From NCBI RefSeq assembly GCF_004793635.1, contig NZ_SRXV01000002.1, positions 186,001-250,000 of the forward strand: 64,000 bases of DNA, written 5' to 3'. Positions 32,951 through 40,931 of the stretch are shown piece by piece. This DNA comes from Marinicauda pacifica (GTDB lineage: Bacteria; Pseudomonadota; Alphaproteobacteria; Caulobacterales; Maricaulaceae). The position numbers and the translations under genes were made by a program. The stretch's first letter is position 1. Each line of letters opens with the position of its first letter. The notes beneath the pieces were generated by a model, which was given only the letters and a program-made list of their open reading frames with translations, made no database searches and was not told the DNA's origin.

Positions 32951-35293
32951 GTGATCAAATGGATCTTTCGTGTCGTTCTTGGCGCGCTCGTTCTGGTGCT
33001 TCTGGCGGCTGCAACAGGAACAGGCTGGGTCGCGTGGCGCTTCCAGTCCAGCCGGCCCCAGCAGACCGGAGAGGTAGAGCTGGAGGCTTTCAACGGCCGG
33101 GCCTGGGTTGTCCGCGACGAGAACGCGACCGCACACATCTTCGGGGACAGCGACGAGGATGTGTATTTCGCGCTCGGATATACCCATGCCAGCGAACGTT
33201 TCTTCCAGATGGATCTGGCCCGCAGATTTGTGCAAGGCAGATTGTCCGAATTGTTCGGTGAACGCGCCCTGCGCGCCGACGCGCAGGCGCGCATCAAGGG
33301 CTTTCCGCAGGCCAGCCAAGCAATCCTTGCCAATCTGTCGAACGAGTCCCGTAGCGCGGTGGATGCTTATGTTGCCGGCGTGAATGCGCGGCTCGAATCC
33401 GGCACGCCTGCGCCCGAGTACACGATCCTTCGCGCGGCGCCCCAGCCCTGGCAGGCGGCAGACACGGCGGCGCTGACGCTCTATCTGGCAGATTCACTGG
33501 CAGCAGGCACGACCGAGGACGTCGAACGCGCCTCGCTTCGCGAGCTTCTTACGCCAGAGCAATTTTCCCAGTTTCGCAGCCAGTATCCAGCCTGGGGACC
33601 CACAACGCTCAAGGACGAGGACGTAAGCGCGGCTTTCGGCGATATCCAGCAAGTGCCACTTCCAGCCATCATCCACGAGGCACCTTTCGGTGATGCCTTG
33701 AGCCAACCCGACAACCTTCCCGGCTCCAATGCCTGGGTGGTCGATGGCTCGCGCACTGTCTCCGGATCGCCCCTCTTGGCCAATGACCCGCATCTTTCCC
33801 TAGGTGCACCCTCAATCTGGTACATGGTCCGGCTTGAGCTGGAAGACACGCCGGTCGTGGGGGCTTCCACACCGGGGACACCCTTCGTCATTCTCGGCCG
33901 TAACGCCTATGGAGCCTGGGGCTTCACCAATACCGGCTTTGACGTGATCGACTATGTCGAGCGCGACCCGGCCAGTGTGACCCTCACCGAGCGGACCGAA
34001 ACGATCCGGGTGAAAGGCGGCGATGACGTCGAGCTGGTCGTGCGCGAGAGCGATCTCGGCCCGGTGCTGGATCCGGCCTATTTCAGTCTGGACGGTTTCG
34101 ATACCGCGAACCGCGTCGTGATCCTGCGCTCCACAGTTACCGACCCGGGTAATGATGTCGCCGACGCGACGCATCGCATCATGCACTCGACCGGCTGGGA
34201 CAGCTTCGTGGAAGCCACACGCGGATGGACCGCGCCGATGCAGAACATGCACTATGCCGGGGTTGACGGAACGATCGGATATTCGACCGCAGGCCTGCTG
34301 CCGATCCGCAACGAGACCGGCGACTGGACCGGGTTTGTGCCCTTCGACGAACTGCCCCGGATCGCGAACCCGCAGGGCGGCTCGATCGCCTCGGGCAACA
34401 ATCTCGTCGCCGGCGATGCCTACCCTTATCCGCTACCGGGCAGTTACGGTGTCTATCGCGCGCCGCGCATCGAAGCGCTGCTCGATGAAACACCGTCCCA
34501 TAGCCTTGCCAGTTTCAACGCCATGCAGATGGATGTGACCTCCGAGTTCGCGCGGCGCATTCATGCAGATCTGATTTCGGCCACTCCCGAGACCGATCTG
34601 GGGCTCGAAGCGCTGTCCATCATGGAAAGATGGACGGGCGACCTGTCGGTGGACGGACCCGAGGGGCTTATCTTTTCGGCCTGGGTCAAGGCGCTCAGCC
34701 ACGCAATCTACGCGGACGAGCTGGGCGGAGAGTTCGAGCGTTTCTTCTTCCCGCGGCGCCTCTTCCTGGAAAACGTCCTGACCGGCGACGCCTCAAGCTG
34801 GTGCGACAACGTCGAGACCGAGAGCCGCGAAAGCTGTGCCGTGACGGCCGGGCTCGCGCTGGACACCGCGATGAACGAACTCGCTGTTCTGTATGGTCCG
34901 GACCCGTCGCTCTGGAACTGGGGCGAGCTTCACCAGGCCAGTTTTGATCACCCTCTGACCGGCGTCCCGCTCGTGGGCGACTGGTTCACAGTGCGGACCC
35001 CGGTTGGTGGAGACGGATCGACGCTGAACGTCGCGCACTTCAGCTATCGCAGCGACGATTACTCGGTTTATCACGGGCCCTCCCTGCGCGCGGTGTATGA
35101 CCTTTCCGATCTGGACGCCTCCCGGTTCATCCACGCACCGGGCCAGTCCGGCCATCCGTGGTCGCGTCACTACAGCGATCTGGCCGAGCGCTGGGCGGCC
35201 GGCGACAGTTATGAAATCCGTACCGACTGGACGCCGGACACGGCGCCGGACGGAAGCCGCACCCTCATCCTTGAAGGAAGCCGCAACCGATGA
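32951..35293 (+). CDS. Penicillin acylase family Ntn-hydrolase
   Basis: A 780-residue secreted amidohydrolase precursor. The GTG at 32951 follows GGGGGAGG at 32936-32943. Residues 5-27 are a signal or anchor helix. The A-chain region is followed by the autocleavage site Gly258-Ser259-Asn (NLPGSNAWVVDGSRT), where Ser259 becomes the N-terminal nucleophile of the B chain; NDPHLSL and the FTNTGFDVID stretch are family blocks. Related enzymes deacylate penicillins, acyl-homoserine lactones or N-acyl amino acids; long-chain quorum quenching is possible but not shown. Its stop overlaps the start of an SDR gene (ATGA). Confidence 0.92.
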   Translation: MIKWIFRVVLGALVLVLLAAATGTGWVAWRFQSSRPQQTGEVELEAFNGRAWVVRDENATAHIFGDSDEDVYFALGYTHASERFFQMDLARRFVQGRLSELFGERALRADAQARIKGFPQASQAILANLSNESRSAVDAYVAGVNARLESGTPAPEYTILRAAPQPWQAADTAALTLYLADSLAAGTTEDVERASLRELLTPEQFSQFRSQYPAWGPTTLKDEDVSAAFGDIQQVPLPAIIHEAPFGDALSQPDNLPGSNAWVVDGSRTVSGSPLLANDPHLSLGAPSIWYMVRLELEDTPVVGASTPGTPFVILGRNAYGAWGFTNTGFDVIDYVERDPASVTLTERTETIRVKGGDDVELVVRESDLGPVLDPAYFSLDGFDTANRVVILRSTVTDPGNDVADATHRIMHSTGWDSFVEATRGWTAPMQNMHYAGVDGTIGYSTAGLLPIRNETGDWTGFVPFDELPRIANPQGGSIASGNNLVAGDAYPYPLPGSYGVYRAPRIEALLDETPSHSLASFNAMQMDVTSEFARRIHADLISATPETDLGLEALSIMERWTGDLSVDGPEGLIFSAWVKALSHAIYADELGGEFERFFFPRRLFLENVLTGDASSWCDNVETESRESCAVTAGLALDTAMNELAVLYGPDPSLWNWGELHQASFDHPLTGVPLVGDWFTVRTPVGGDGSTLNVAHFSYRSDDYSVYHGPSLRAVYDLSDLDASRFIHAPGQSGHPWSRHYSDLAERWAAGDSYEIRTDWTPDTAPDGSRTLILEGSRNR

Positions 35294-36060
35294 CAGACCT
35301 CGCCAGCGGACTGACCGGCCAGACCATCTTTGTGACCGGCTCCTCGCGCGGGACCGGTGTCGCCATTGCGCGTACGCTCGCCAGCCATGGCGCGCGGGTC
35401 GTGCTTCACTTCAGTGCCTCGCCGGACAAGGCCCGGACCCTGGCCTCGGAGTTGGGCGAAGCCTGCGCCGGAATGGTGCAGGCCGATTTCGCAACGCCCG
35501 GCGCCGCGCCGCAGGCCTGGCGTGAAGCGACCCGGATCGCGGGCGGGCGCCTGAACGGCCTGGTGGTCAATCACGGCATTTTCGACGCTTCCCCGGCATT
35601 GGAGGATTACGACACCTGGCGGACCAGCTGGGCGCGCGTCCTGGAAGTCGATCTGCAAAGCGCCGTCGACCTGATGCGCGAAGCGGCGAACGCGTTTGTC
35701 GACACCGGAACGCCCGGTGCACTTGTGGCGGTAGCCAGCCGGGCGGCGCATCGCGGTGACGATGCCGAGCATCCCGCCTACGCGGCCGCCAAGGCCGGCC
35801 TGATCGCGACCGTAAAGACGTTTGCGCGCGCCTGGTCGGGCCGGGGGCTGCTGGCCTATGCGATTTCGCCCGGCTGGATCGACACCGAGATGGCCCCTCA
35901 GGGCAAGGACGCCAGGGCCAGGGCGCTGGCCGAAGTGCCGCTGGGAGCAATGGCCGCGCCAGAGGAAATCGGGCGCCTGACCGCCTTTCTGCTATCGGGC
36001 GCCTGCCCCTCCGCGACGGGCGCGACATTCGACGTGAATGGTGCCAGCTACGTGCGGTGA
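35290..36060 (+). CDS. Short-chain dehydrogenase/reductase
   Basis: A 256-residue classical SDR. The nucleotide-binding motif is TGSSRGTGVA, the structural motif VVNHGIF stands in for NNAG, and the catalytic Ser...Tyr-x-x-x-Lys is VAVASRAAHRG...YAAAK. The C-terminus (GATFDVNGASYVR) is typical of fabG-like enzymes. Substrate unknown. It is translationally coupled to the penicillin-acylase-family gene by a 4-base ATGA overlap, so the two enzymes probably act in one pathway, for example on the product of deacylation (inference). Confidence 0.9.
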   Translation: MTDLASGLTGQTIFVTGSSRGTGVAIARTLASHGARVVLHFSASPDKARTLASELGEACAGMVQADFATPGAAPQAWREATRIAGGRLNGLVVNHGIFDASPALEDYDTWRTSWARVLEVDLQSAVDLMREAANAFVDTGTPGALVAVASRAAHRGDDAEHPAYAAAKAGLIATVKTFARAWSGRGLLAYAISPGWIDTEMAPQGKDARARALAEVPLGAMAAPEEIGRLTAFLLSGACPSATGATFDVNGASYVR

Positions 36061-36295
36061 GACTCGGGTCTGAAATCCGGGCCACCTCCTACTACTACCA
36101 CGACTATCACGAGCACCCAGGACGCACAGAGCCAGCCTGGCCTCCCTCCACGAGGAGACACGACCCGCGGACTTTAGAACCTGGCCATACGGGCGGGGAA
36201 AGCCGAATAAAGAAATTCACCCTTTGCGGTTGCTTTCGGAGCTGACGTCCACACCTGAGGACTTCGAACTTCCGCTCCCGCAAAGGACCCCACCC

Positions 36296-36979
36296 ATGAA
36301 AATCCTCCTCGTTCTCACCTCGCACGACACGTTGGGCGATACCGGAGAGAAGACCGGATTCTGGCTCGAAGAACTCGCCGCGCCGTATTACCGGCTGAAA
36401 GAGGCCGGCGCCGAACTGACCCTGGCGTCGCCGGCAGGCGGACAGCCGCCACTCGATCCCAAGAGCGATGACGAAAGCGCGCAGACCGACGACACGCGCC
36501 GCTTCAAGGGCGATGCGGCAGCCCAGGGCGCGCTGGCCAACACGAAGAAGCTGTCCGAGGTTTCGACCGACGATTACGACGCAATCTTCTATCCCGGCGG
36601 ACACGGCCCGCTCTGGGATCTGGCCGAAGACGACCATTCGGCAAACCTGATCTCGAGTGCGCTCAATGCCGGCAAACCGGTCGCCCTCGTCTGCCACGCA
36701 CCCGGCGTCCTCAAGAATGTCAAAGGCAAACACGGCGAACCGCTGGTCAAGGGCCGCACCGTCACCGGCTTTACCAACACCGAAGAGGAAGCGGTCGGCC
36801 TCACCGACGTCGTGCCATTCCTTGTCGAGGACATGCTCAAGGACAAAGGCGGAAACTACACGAAGGCCGGCGACTGGGCCTCTCATGTCGTGGCCGACGG
36901 CCTTCTGATCACGGGCCAGAACCCCGCCTCGTCCTCCGACGCGGCCCTGACTTTGCTGGGCAAGCTGAAGACGGTCTAG
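36296..36979 (+). CDS. DJ-1/HchA-like protein (type 1 glutamine amidotransferase domain)
   Basis: A 227-residue protein of the Hsp31/HchA-like branch. It has the nucleophile elbow LVCHAPGVLK with Cys133-His134, the acidic Glu26 (FWLEELAAPYY) and the PGGHGPLWDL block, a triad arrangement typical of glyoxalase III / Hsp31-type proteins. A role against glyoxal-type stress or as chaperone is known for relatives. The ATG at 36296 follows AAAGGACC at 36282-36289. Second DJ-1-superfamily member in the window (the other is at 3219-3788). A long-stem terminator follows at 37018. Confidence 0.9.
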   Translation: MKILLVLTSHDTLGDTGEKTGFWLEELAAPYYRLKEAGAELTLASPAGGQPPLDPKSDDESAQTDDTRRFKGDAAAQGALANTKKLSEVSTDDYDAIFYPGGHGPLWDLAEDDHSANLISSALNAGKPVALVCHAPGVLKNVKGKHGEPLVKGRTVTGFTNTEEEAVGLTDVVPFLVEDMLKDKGGNYTKAGDWASHVVADGLLITGQNPASSSDAALTLLGKLKTV

Positions 36980-37017
36980 GAGGCGCGGAGCGCGCCAAGG
37001 CTGTCTTTGTGACCCGC

Positions 37018-37052
37018 AAGAAGCCGCCGCCCTAGCTGGGTGGCGGCTTCTT
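37018..37052 (+). terminator. Hairpin terminator after HchA-like gene
   Basis: AAGAAGCCGCC (37018-37028) pairs with GGCGGCTTCTT (37042-37052) in an 11-bp stem. The T tract is short, but the 3' arm itself ends TTCTT and is followed by G and T. Confidence 0.75.
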
Positions 37053-37191
37053 GTACGCCAGCACCGTTTCCTCTTTGCTGATGCAAGTCAGGACCCAGGA
37101 AGAGGATCAATATTATCCGAGCTCTTTCTGCTTGAATGAGTATGAAATCACCGCAAATTTCAGCGATTACATTGGAAAATGAAGCGCCCCT

Positions 37192-37306
37192 GGGACTTTT
37201 ACGTCCCCCCTATATCGGGTACTCGGAGTATGCGGGAACGTGTACTGGAACAATTGTCCTTATTCGAAGGCCTTCCATGTCCTTGGGGCTAGGACATCTA
37301 AGTCCT
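37192..37306. repeat. Two matched GGAC-N6-GTCC inverted repeats 99 bp apart
   Basis: Upstream of the winged-helix gene, GGGACttttacGTCCC (37192-37207) and AGGACatctaaGTCCT (37291-37306) have the same geometry: 5-bp arms, 6-base centre, 16 bases total. A third imperfect dyad, GGA-ACAATTGT-CC, lies between them at 37247-37259. The 37053-37400 gap is AT-rich and otherwise empty. These look like operators or iteron-like sites for the protein encoded at 37401 (inference). Confidence 0.5.
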
Positions 37307-37400
37307 GGGGCCCTAGACCTCAATGCCCCCCCTTACAGACTTTCCTTCGTCGAAAACTGGGCCTATTTCTTGGTGGACAAGCCAGTGAAAGGAAGCCCCG

Positions 37401-37877
37401 ATGGCCCCGAAATCAAAAAATACAAAGCAGGCTTCGGCCGAGAAATTTGGCTCGAATGTGATCGATCGAGGTTTTGCAATTGTACCCTCCGTGCTGCTTC
37501 GCTGCCAGGAAAGGCTCAAAATAAATGGGCAACAACTCGCGCTGCTAATCCATTTGATTGATGCATGGTGGACGCCAGATGCCAAACCCTGGCCGTCAAA
37601 AGCAAGCCTAGCGCAGAAAATGCAATTGTCGCCAAAACAAATTCAACGGCACATGCGATTGTTGGAAGAGGCTGGCTATGTACAGCGTAAGAAGCGCTTC
37701 AGAGGGCAAGGAAATCAGGTCTCAAATGAATATGATCTGACGGGTCTTGTGAAGCGACTGAGCGAGCTCGCGGATGACCTCGCGGCAGCAGATCAGGCGG
37801 CAGAGGAAGCGAAATCTGGTGCGCGTCGGCCTGGCTTGAAAAAGCGAGACAACAGAAAAGCGAAGGAGCCGGCATGA
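37401..37877 (+). CDS. Winged-helix DNA-binding protein, replication-initiator-like
   Basis: A 158-residue basic protein. Residues about 22-105 form a helix-turn-helix/winged-helix domain: FAIVPSVLLRCQERLKING, then a helical region with IHLIDAWWTPDAKPWPS, then SLAQKMQLSPKQIQRHMRLL as the recognition helix and the wing YVQRKKRFRGQGNQ. The C-terminal 50 residues are charged and end in a Lys/Arg cluster. Similar domains occur in mobile-element and phage replication or partition proteins and in DnaD-like proteins. Base composition is clearly lower in GC than neighbours, supporting acquisition. Its stop overlaps the ATG of a 34-residue membrane peptide. Confidence 0.75.
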   Translation: MAPKSKNTKQASAEKFGSNVIDRGFAIVPSVLLRCQERLKINGQQLALLIHLIDAWWTPDAKPWPSKASLAQKMQLSPKQIQRHMRLLEEAGYVQRKKRFRGQGNQVSNEYDLTGLVKRLSELADDLAAADQAAEEAKSGARRPGLKKRDNRKAKEPA

Positions 37878-37978
37878 TAATCTTTAACCCCCTCGTTCTT
37901 TTCGGCTTCGCGTCCATAATTGCGGCGACCGCTTCGGTGATATGGTCAATCAGGCGTGATCCCGGCAATCGAGAGTGA
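37874..37978 (+). CDS. 34-residue membrane peptide coupled to winged-helix gene
   Basis: The ATG at 37874 overlaps the upstream TGA (ATGA). The peptide begins MIIFNPLVLFGFASIIAATA, giving one transmembrane helix (about 5-25), and ends with a basic-acidic tail SIRRDPGNRE. GAAGGAG lies at 37862-37868, a good ribosome-binding site. It is convergent to the D-aminoacylase-type gene, ending 8 bases from that gene's stop. I recognise no family. Confidence 0.5.
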   Translation: MIIFNPLVLFGFASIIAATASVIWSIRRDPGNRE

Positions 37979-37986
37979 AAGTCCCC

Positions 37987-39765
37987 CTACTCCGCGGCCA
38001 TCGCCGCCTCTCGTCCCGCGCGCACCAGGCGGCCTGGGCGCGCGTCGGTGACCTCATCGTCGCGCACCACGATTTCGCCGTTCACGATGGTTGCGATATA
38101 GCCCCGGGCCCCCTGAAGGAGGCGTTGTCCGCCGGCGGGGAGATCCTGCACCAAATGGGGCGGTTCCAGCTTCAGGCCGTCATAGTCGATGACGTTAAGG
38201 TCGGCCTTTAGACCAGGCTTGATGCGGCCGCGATCGGATAGCCCGAGATAGTCGGCGAGATCGGCGGTGAGCATCTGGATCGCGCGCGGCAGGGCAATCT
38301 GCTCACCACGCGTGCGGTCGCGCGTCCAGTAGGCGAGCAAATAGCTCGGAAAGCTGCCATCGCACACCGTGCCCACGTGCGCCCCGCCGTCGGACAGGCC
38401 GAGAATGGCGTTCGGGTGCTTCATCATGGTCAGCACGTTGTCGTAGCTGAGTTCGGTATAGTTATAGATGGGCAGGTAGATCATTTCCCGCCCGTCGCGG
38501 GCGATCACCGTATCGAAGAGCTGTTCCCAGACCGACACGCCGCGCGCCCTGGCCTTGGCGGCAATGCTCTCTTCGGGCGGCTGCTCGTAATCGGGGTCTT
38601 CGGACAGGGTGAAGAGCTTTTCCGCCACGAATTCCATGTTCTCGACGAGCAGGTCGGCGATGGGCGGGACGCTGGAGCCGGGACCGGCGAGCTTGTCCGA
38701 TTTCTGCGACAGGATTTTGTTGCGGAAGGCCGGCGTCTTCATCACCGCGACTCGTTCGTCCAGGGGCAGGTGCGCGATCTCCTTGTAGGCCGGGAAGCCC
38801 ATGAAGGGGTGGAAGGTGCATTGCAGGCCCAGGAAGACGCCGATGGCGCGCGGGGCGACCTGGACACGAGCATCGAAGCCCTGCGCGTTCAGGTCCTCGA
38901 TCCCGGCGAGGATCTTCTTCCACTGGTCGGGCGCGAAATCGCGCTGCATCAGCGACATCGAGAAGGGACGGCCGCCTCCCGCCTTCACATAGGATTCGAT
39001 GACCTCCCACTCGCCCGGGAAGCGGTCGCCTTCGCGCTCGAGATCGAAGTCGGAGACCGCCTGAAGAACGCCGTGGCCCATACCCTGGAAGGCGGACGCG
39101 ATGCCGGCGAGCTCCTTTGCGGTGGCCTCGCTGGCCGGGGTCCACTCCCCGTCCGCCGTGCGGTGCAGGTCCGAACGACCGGTGGAAAAGCCGATGGCTC
39201 CCGCCTCCAGTCCCTCTCGTACCAGATCGCGCATTCTGGCGATCTCCGCGTCGCTGGCCTGCGCGTCGAAGCTGGCGCGTTCGTCCATGACGTAGACGCG
39301 AAGCGGGTCGTGCGGGATGAGGGCCGCAATATCCATGGTACGCGGCGTCTTCTCCAGCGCGTCGAGGTAATCTGGAAAGCTTTCCCAGTCCCAGGTCAGG
39401 CCTTCGGTGAGTGCCGTGCCGGGAATATCCTCGACACCTTCCATGAGACGAACCAGACGCTCGTGATCGCTCTCGCGCACGGGAGCGAAGCCGACCCCAC
39501 AATTGCCCATTACGGCCGTAGTGACACCGTGCCGGATGGAGGGCTCCAGCCGGTCGTCCCAGCTTGCCTGACCGTCATAATGCGTGTGCACGTCCAGAAA
39601 GCCGGGCGTGACGATCTTGCCCGACGCGTCAAGGGTTTCGCGCGCCTCTCCCGGCGCCTCCCCCACAGCGACGATCCGCCCGCCCTGGACCGCGACATCG
39701 CCAGTGAAGGGTTCCGCGCCGGAGCCGTCATAGATCGTGCCGCCGGTAATCTTCAGATCATACAT
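37987..39765 (-). CDS. N-acyl-D-amino-acid deacylase family amidohydrolase
   Basis: A 592-residue amidohydrolase-superfamily enzyme. The ATG at 39765 follows TGGGAGGAGA; the longer reading is rejected. An N-terminal beta-sandwich part (TGGTIYDGSGAEPF) leads to the metal site VTPGFLDVHTHYDGQ, the metal-binding cysteine region MGNCGVGFAPV typical of D-aminoacylases, PFSMSLMQRD in the barrel and the catalytic aspartate in LGLSDGGAHVG. It would release D-amino acids from N-acylated forms, although many family members have other substrates. It is longer than classic DAN (about 480) because of an inserted helical region around 390-450. Followed upstream by the SBF transporter gene on the same strand order. 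Confidence 0.9.
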   Translation of the reverse strand: MYDLKITGGTIYDGSGAEPFTGDVAVQGGRIVAVGEAPGEARETLDASGKIVTPGFLDVHTHYDGQASWDDRLEPSIRHGVTTAVMGNCGVGFAPVRESDHERLVRLMEGVEDIPGTALTEGLTWDWESFPDYLDALEKTPRTMDIAALIPHDPLRVYVMDERASFDAQASDAEIARMRDLVREGLEAGAIGFSTGRSDLHRTADGEWTPASEATAKELAGIASAFQGMGHGVLQAVSDFDLEREGDRFPGEWEVIESYVKAGGGRPFSMSLMQRDFAPDQWKKILAGIEDLNAQGFDARVQVAPRAIGVFLGLQCTFHPFMGFPAYKEIAHLPLDERVAVMKTPAFRNKILSQKSDKLAGPGSSVPPIADLLVENMEFVAEKLFTLSEDPDYEQPPEESIAAKARARGVSVWEQLFDTVIARDGREMIYLPIYNYTELSYDNVLTMMKHPNAILGLSDGGAHVGTVCDGSFPSYLLAYWTRDRTRGEQIALPRAIQMLTADLADYLGLSDRGRIKPGLKADLNVIDYDGLKLEPPHLVQDLPAGGQRLLQGARGYIATIVNGEIVVRDDEVTDARPGRLVRAGREAAMAAE

Positions 39766-39833
39766 GCCTGTCTCCTCCCATTCTCTTTGGTCTTGCCGGC
39801 ATTGTGCTGCCGGTCTGATAGGCGGGGCCCGGC

Positions 39834-40769
39834 CTACTCGGCCGCCTTGAGCGCTGCCCGGGCCTTGCGCCCGTCCCAGGCGCGGAACGCTCCGGCCAGG
39901 GTGAGCCCGCTGACCAGGTGCCAGATCGACCACGTCCCGGTCATCGCAACCGCGCCGCCGGCACCGCCGAACACCGCGATGACGATCATCAGGCCCAGGC
40001 CCGCATTCTGGATACCGACCTCGAACGTCATGGCGCGGCGGCTGCTGTCATCGAAGCCGAGCGCGCGTCCCACCCCGTAGCCGAGCAGAAAGGCGAGCGC
40101 ATTGTGCCCGACGGCAATGGCGAGCACGACCAGGCCGGTGGCCATGAAGATTTGCGGGTTGCGCGCGACGCCCGAGGCCACCAGCACGATGATGATGGCC
40201 AGGGCCGCAACCATGAAGACCGGCCGGATGCGCGCCGCCCAGACCGGGTGATAATGGGCGAATGTCATTCCGGCCGCGATCGGCAGCGCCAGCAAGGCAC
40301 CCATCCCCAGGATGAACGGTCCGGCCTCGATCTCCACCGCATTCACGATCCCGGCGGCAGGCGCGTACAGATTTGACCAGAACAGGATGGAAATCGGCGT
40401 CACCAGAGCCGCGGCCAGGCTGGATGTGGCCGTGAGCGAAACCGAAAGCGCCGTATTCCCGCGCGCCAGATGTGTCAGGAAATTGGACGTGCTGCCCCCC
40501 GGACAGCAGGCCACGACGATCATGCCGAAGGCGATCGATGGCAGCGGGTTCAGGATATGGACCAGTATCAGGGTCATCAGCGGCAGGCCGATGATCTGGG
40601 TGGCCGCCGCCCCTGCGAACCGGGCCGGGTACCGCCTGAGAAAGGCGAAATCCTCGACCTTCAGCGCCAAGGCAACCGCCAGCATCATGGTGACGAGCCC
40701 GATGGGCATGAAGATGTCGAAACGCGGATCGAGGGAGATCTGCCAGCTGTCGAGGGTGGTCATATCCAT
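39834..40769 (-). CDS. SBF (bile acid:sodium symporter) family transporter
   Basis: A 311-residue transporter with nine to ten hydrophobic segments. The conserved BASS motif VVACCPGGSTSNFLTHLARGN (with the Pro-Gly-Gly-Ser-x-Ser-Asn sodium-site segment near residue 90) and FEVGIQNAGLGLMI near 260 are both present. Family members cotransport organic anions with sodium. The start could be 40808, 40769 or 40763; I used 40769 because AAGG lies 13 bases upstream, but this is weak. Reading further to 42008 is antisense to the M28 peptidase and false. It may form a unit with the amidohydrolase downstream (68-base gap). Confidence 0.88.
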   Translation of the reverse strand: MDMTTLDSWQISLDPRFDIFMPIGLVTMMLAVALALKVEDFAFLRRYPARFAGAAATQIIGLPLMTLILVHILNPLPSIAFGMIVVACCPGGSTSNFLTHLARGNTALSVSLTATSSLAAALVTPISILFWSNLYAPAAGIVNAVEIEAGPFILGMGALLALPIAAGMTFAHYHPVWAARIRPVFMVAALAIIIVLVASGVARNPQIFMATGLVVLAIAVGHNALAFLLGYGVGRALGFDDSSRRAMTFEVGIQNAGLGLMIVIAVFGGAGGAVAMTGTWSIWHLVSGLTLAGAFRAWDGRKARAALKAAE

Positions 40770-40931
40770 GGGCAGATGCGGCCTTCGCGATGTGTGAAAG
40801 AGGGTCATTGTGAACAGGCGCGAGGGCGCGTGTCGACCCCCATCACGCGGTGACGCGAGCGCGAGCCTTGCGTTGACGCGCCCGACCTGCACAGTAGCGC
40901 GCATACACGATCCTTGAGGGAGACATATTTC

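Noticed and set aside
37136..37561. A 141-residue plus-strand frame overlapping the winged-helix gene
   Set aside because: Out of frame with the convincing DNA-binding protein, no recognisable domain, and its first half lies in the repeat-bearing non-coding region.
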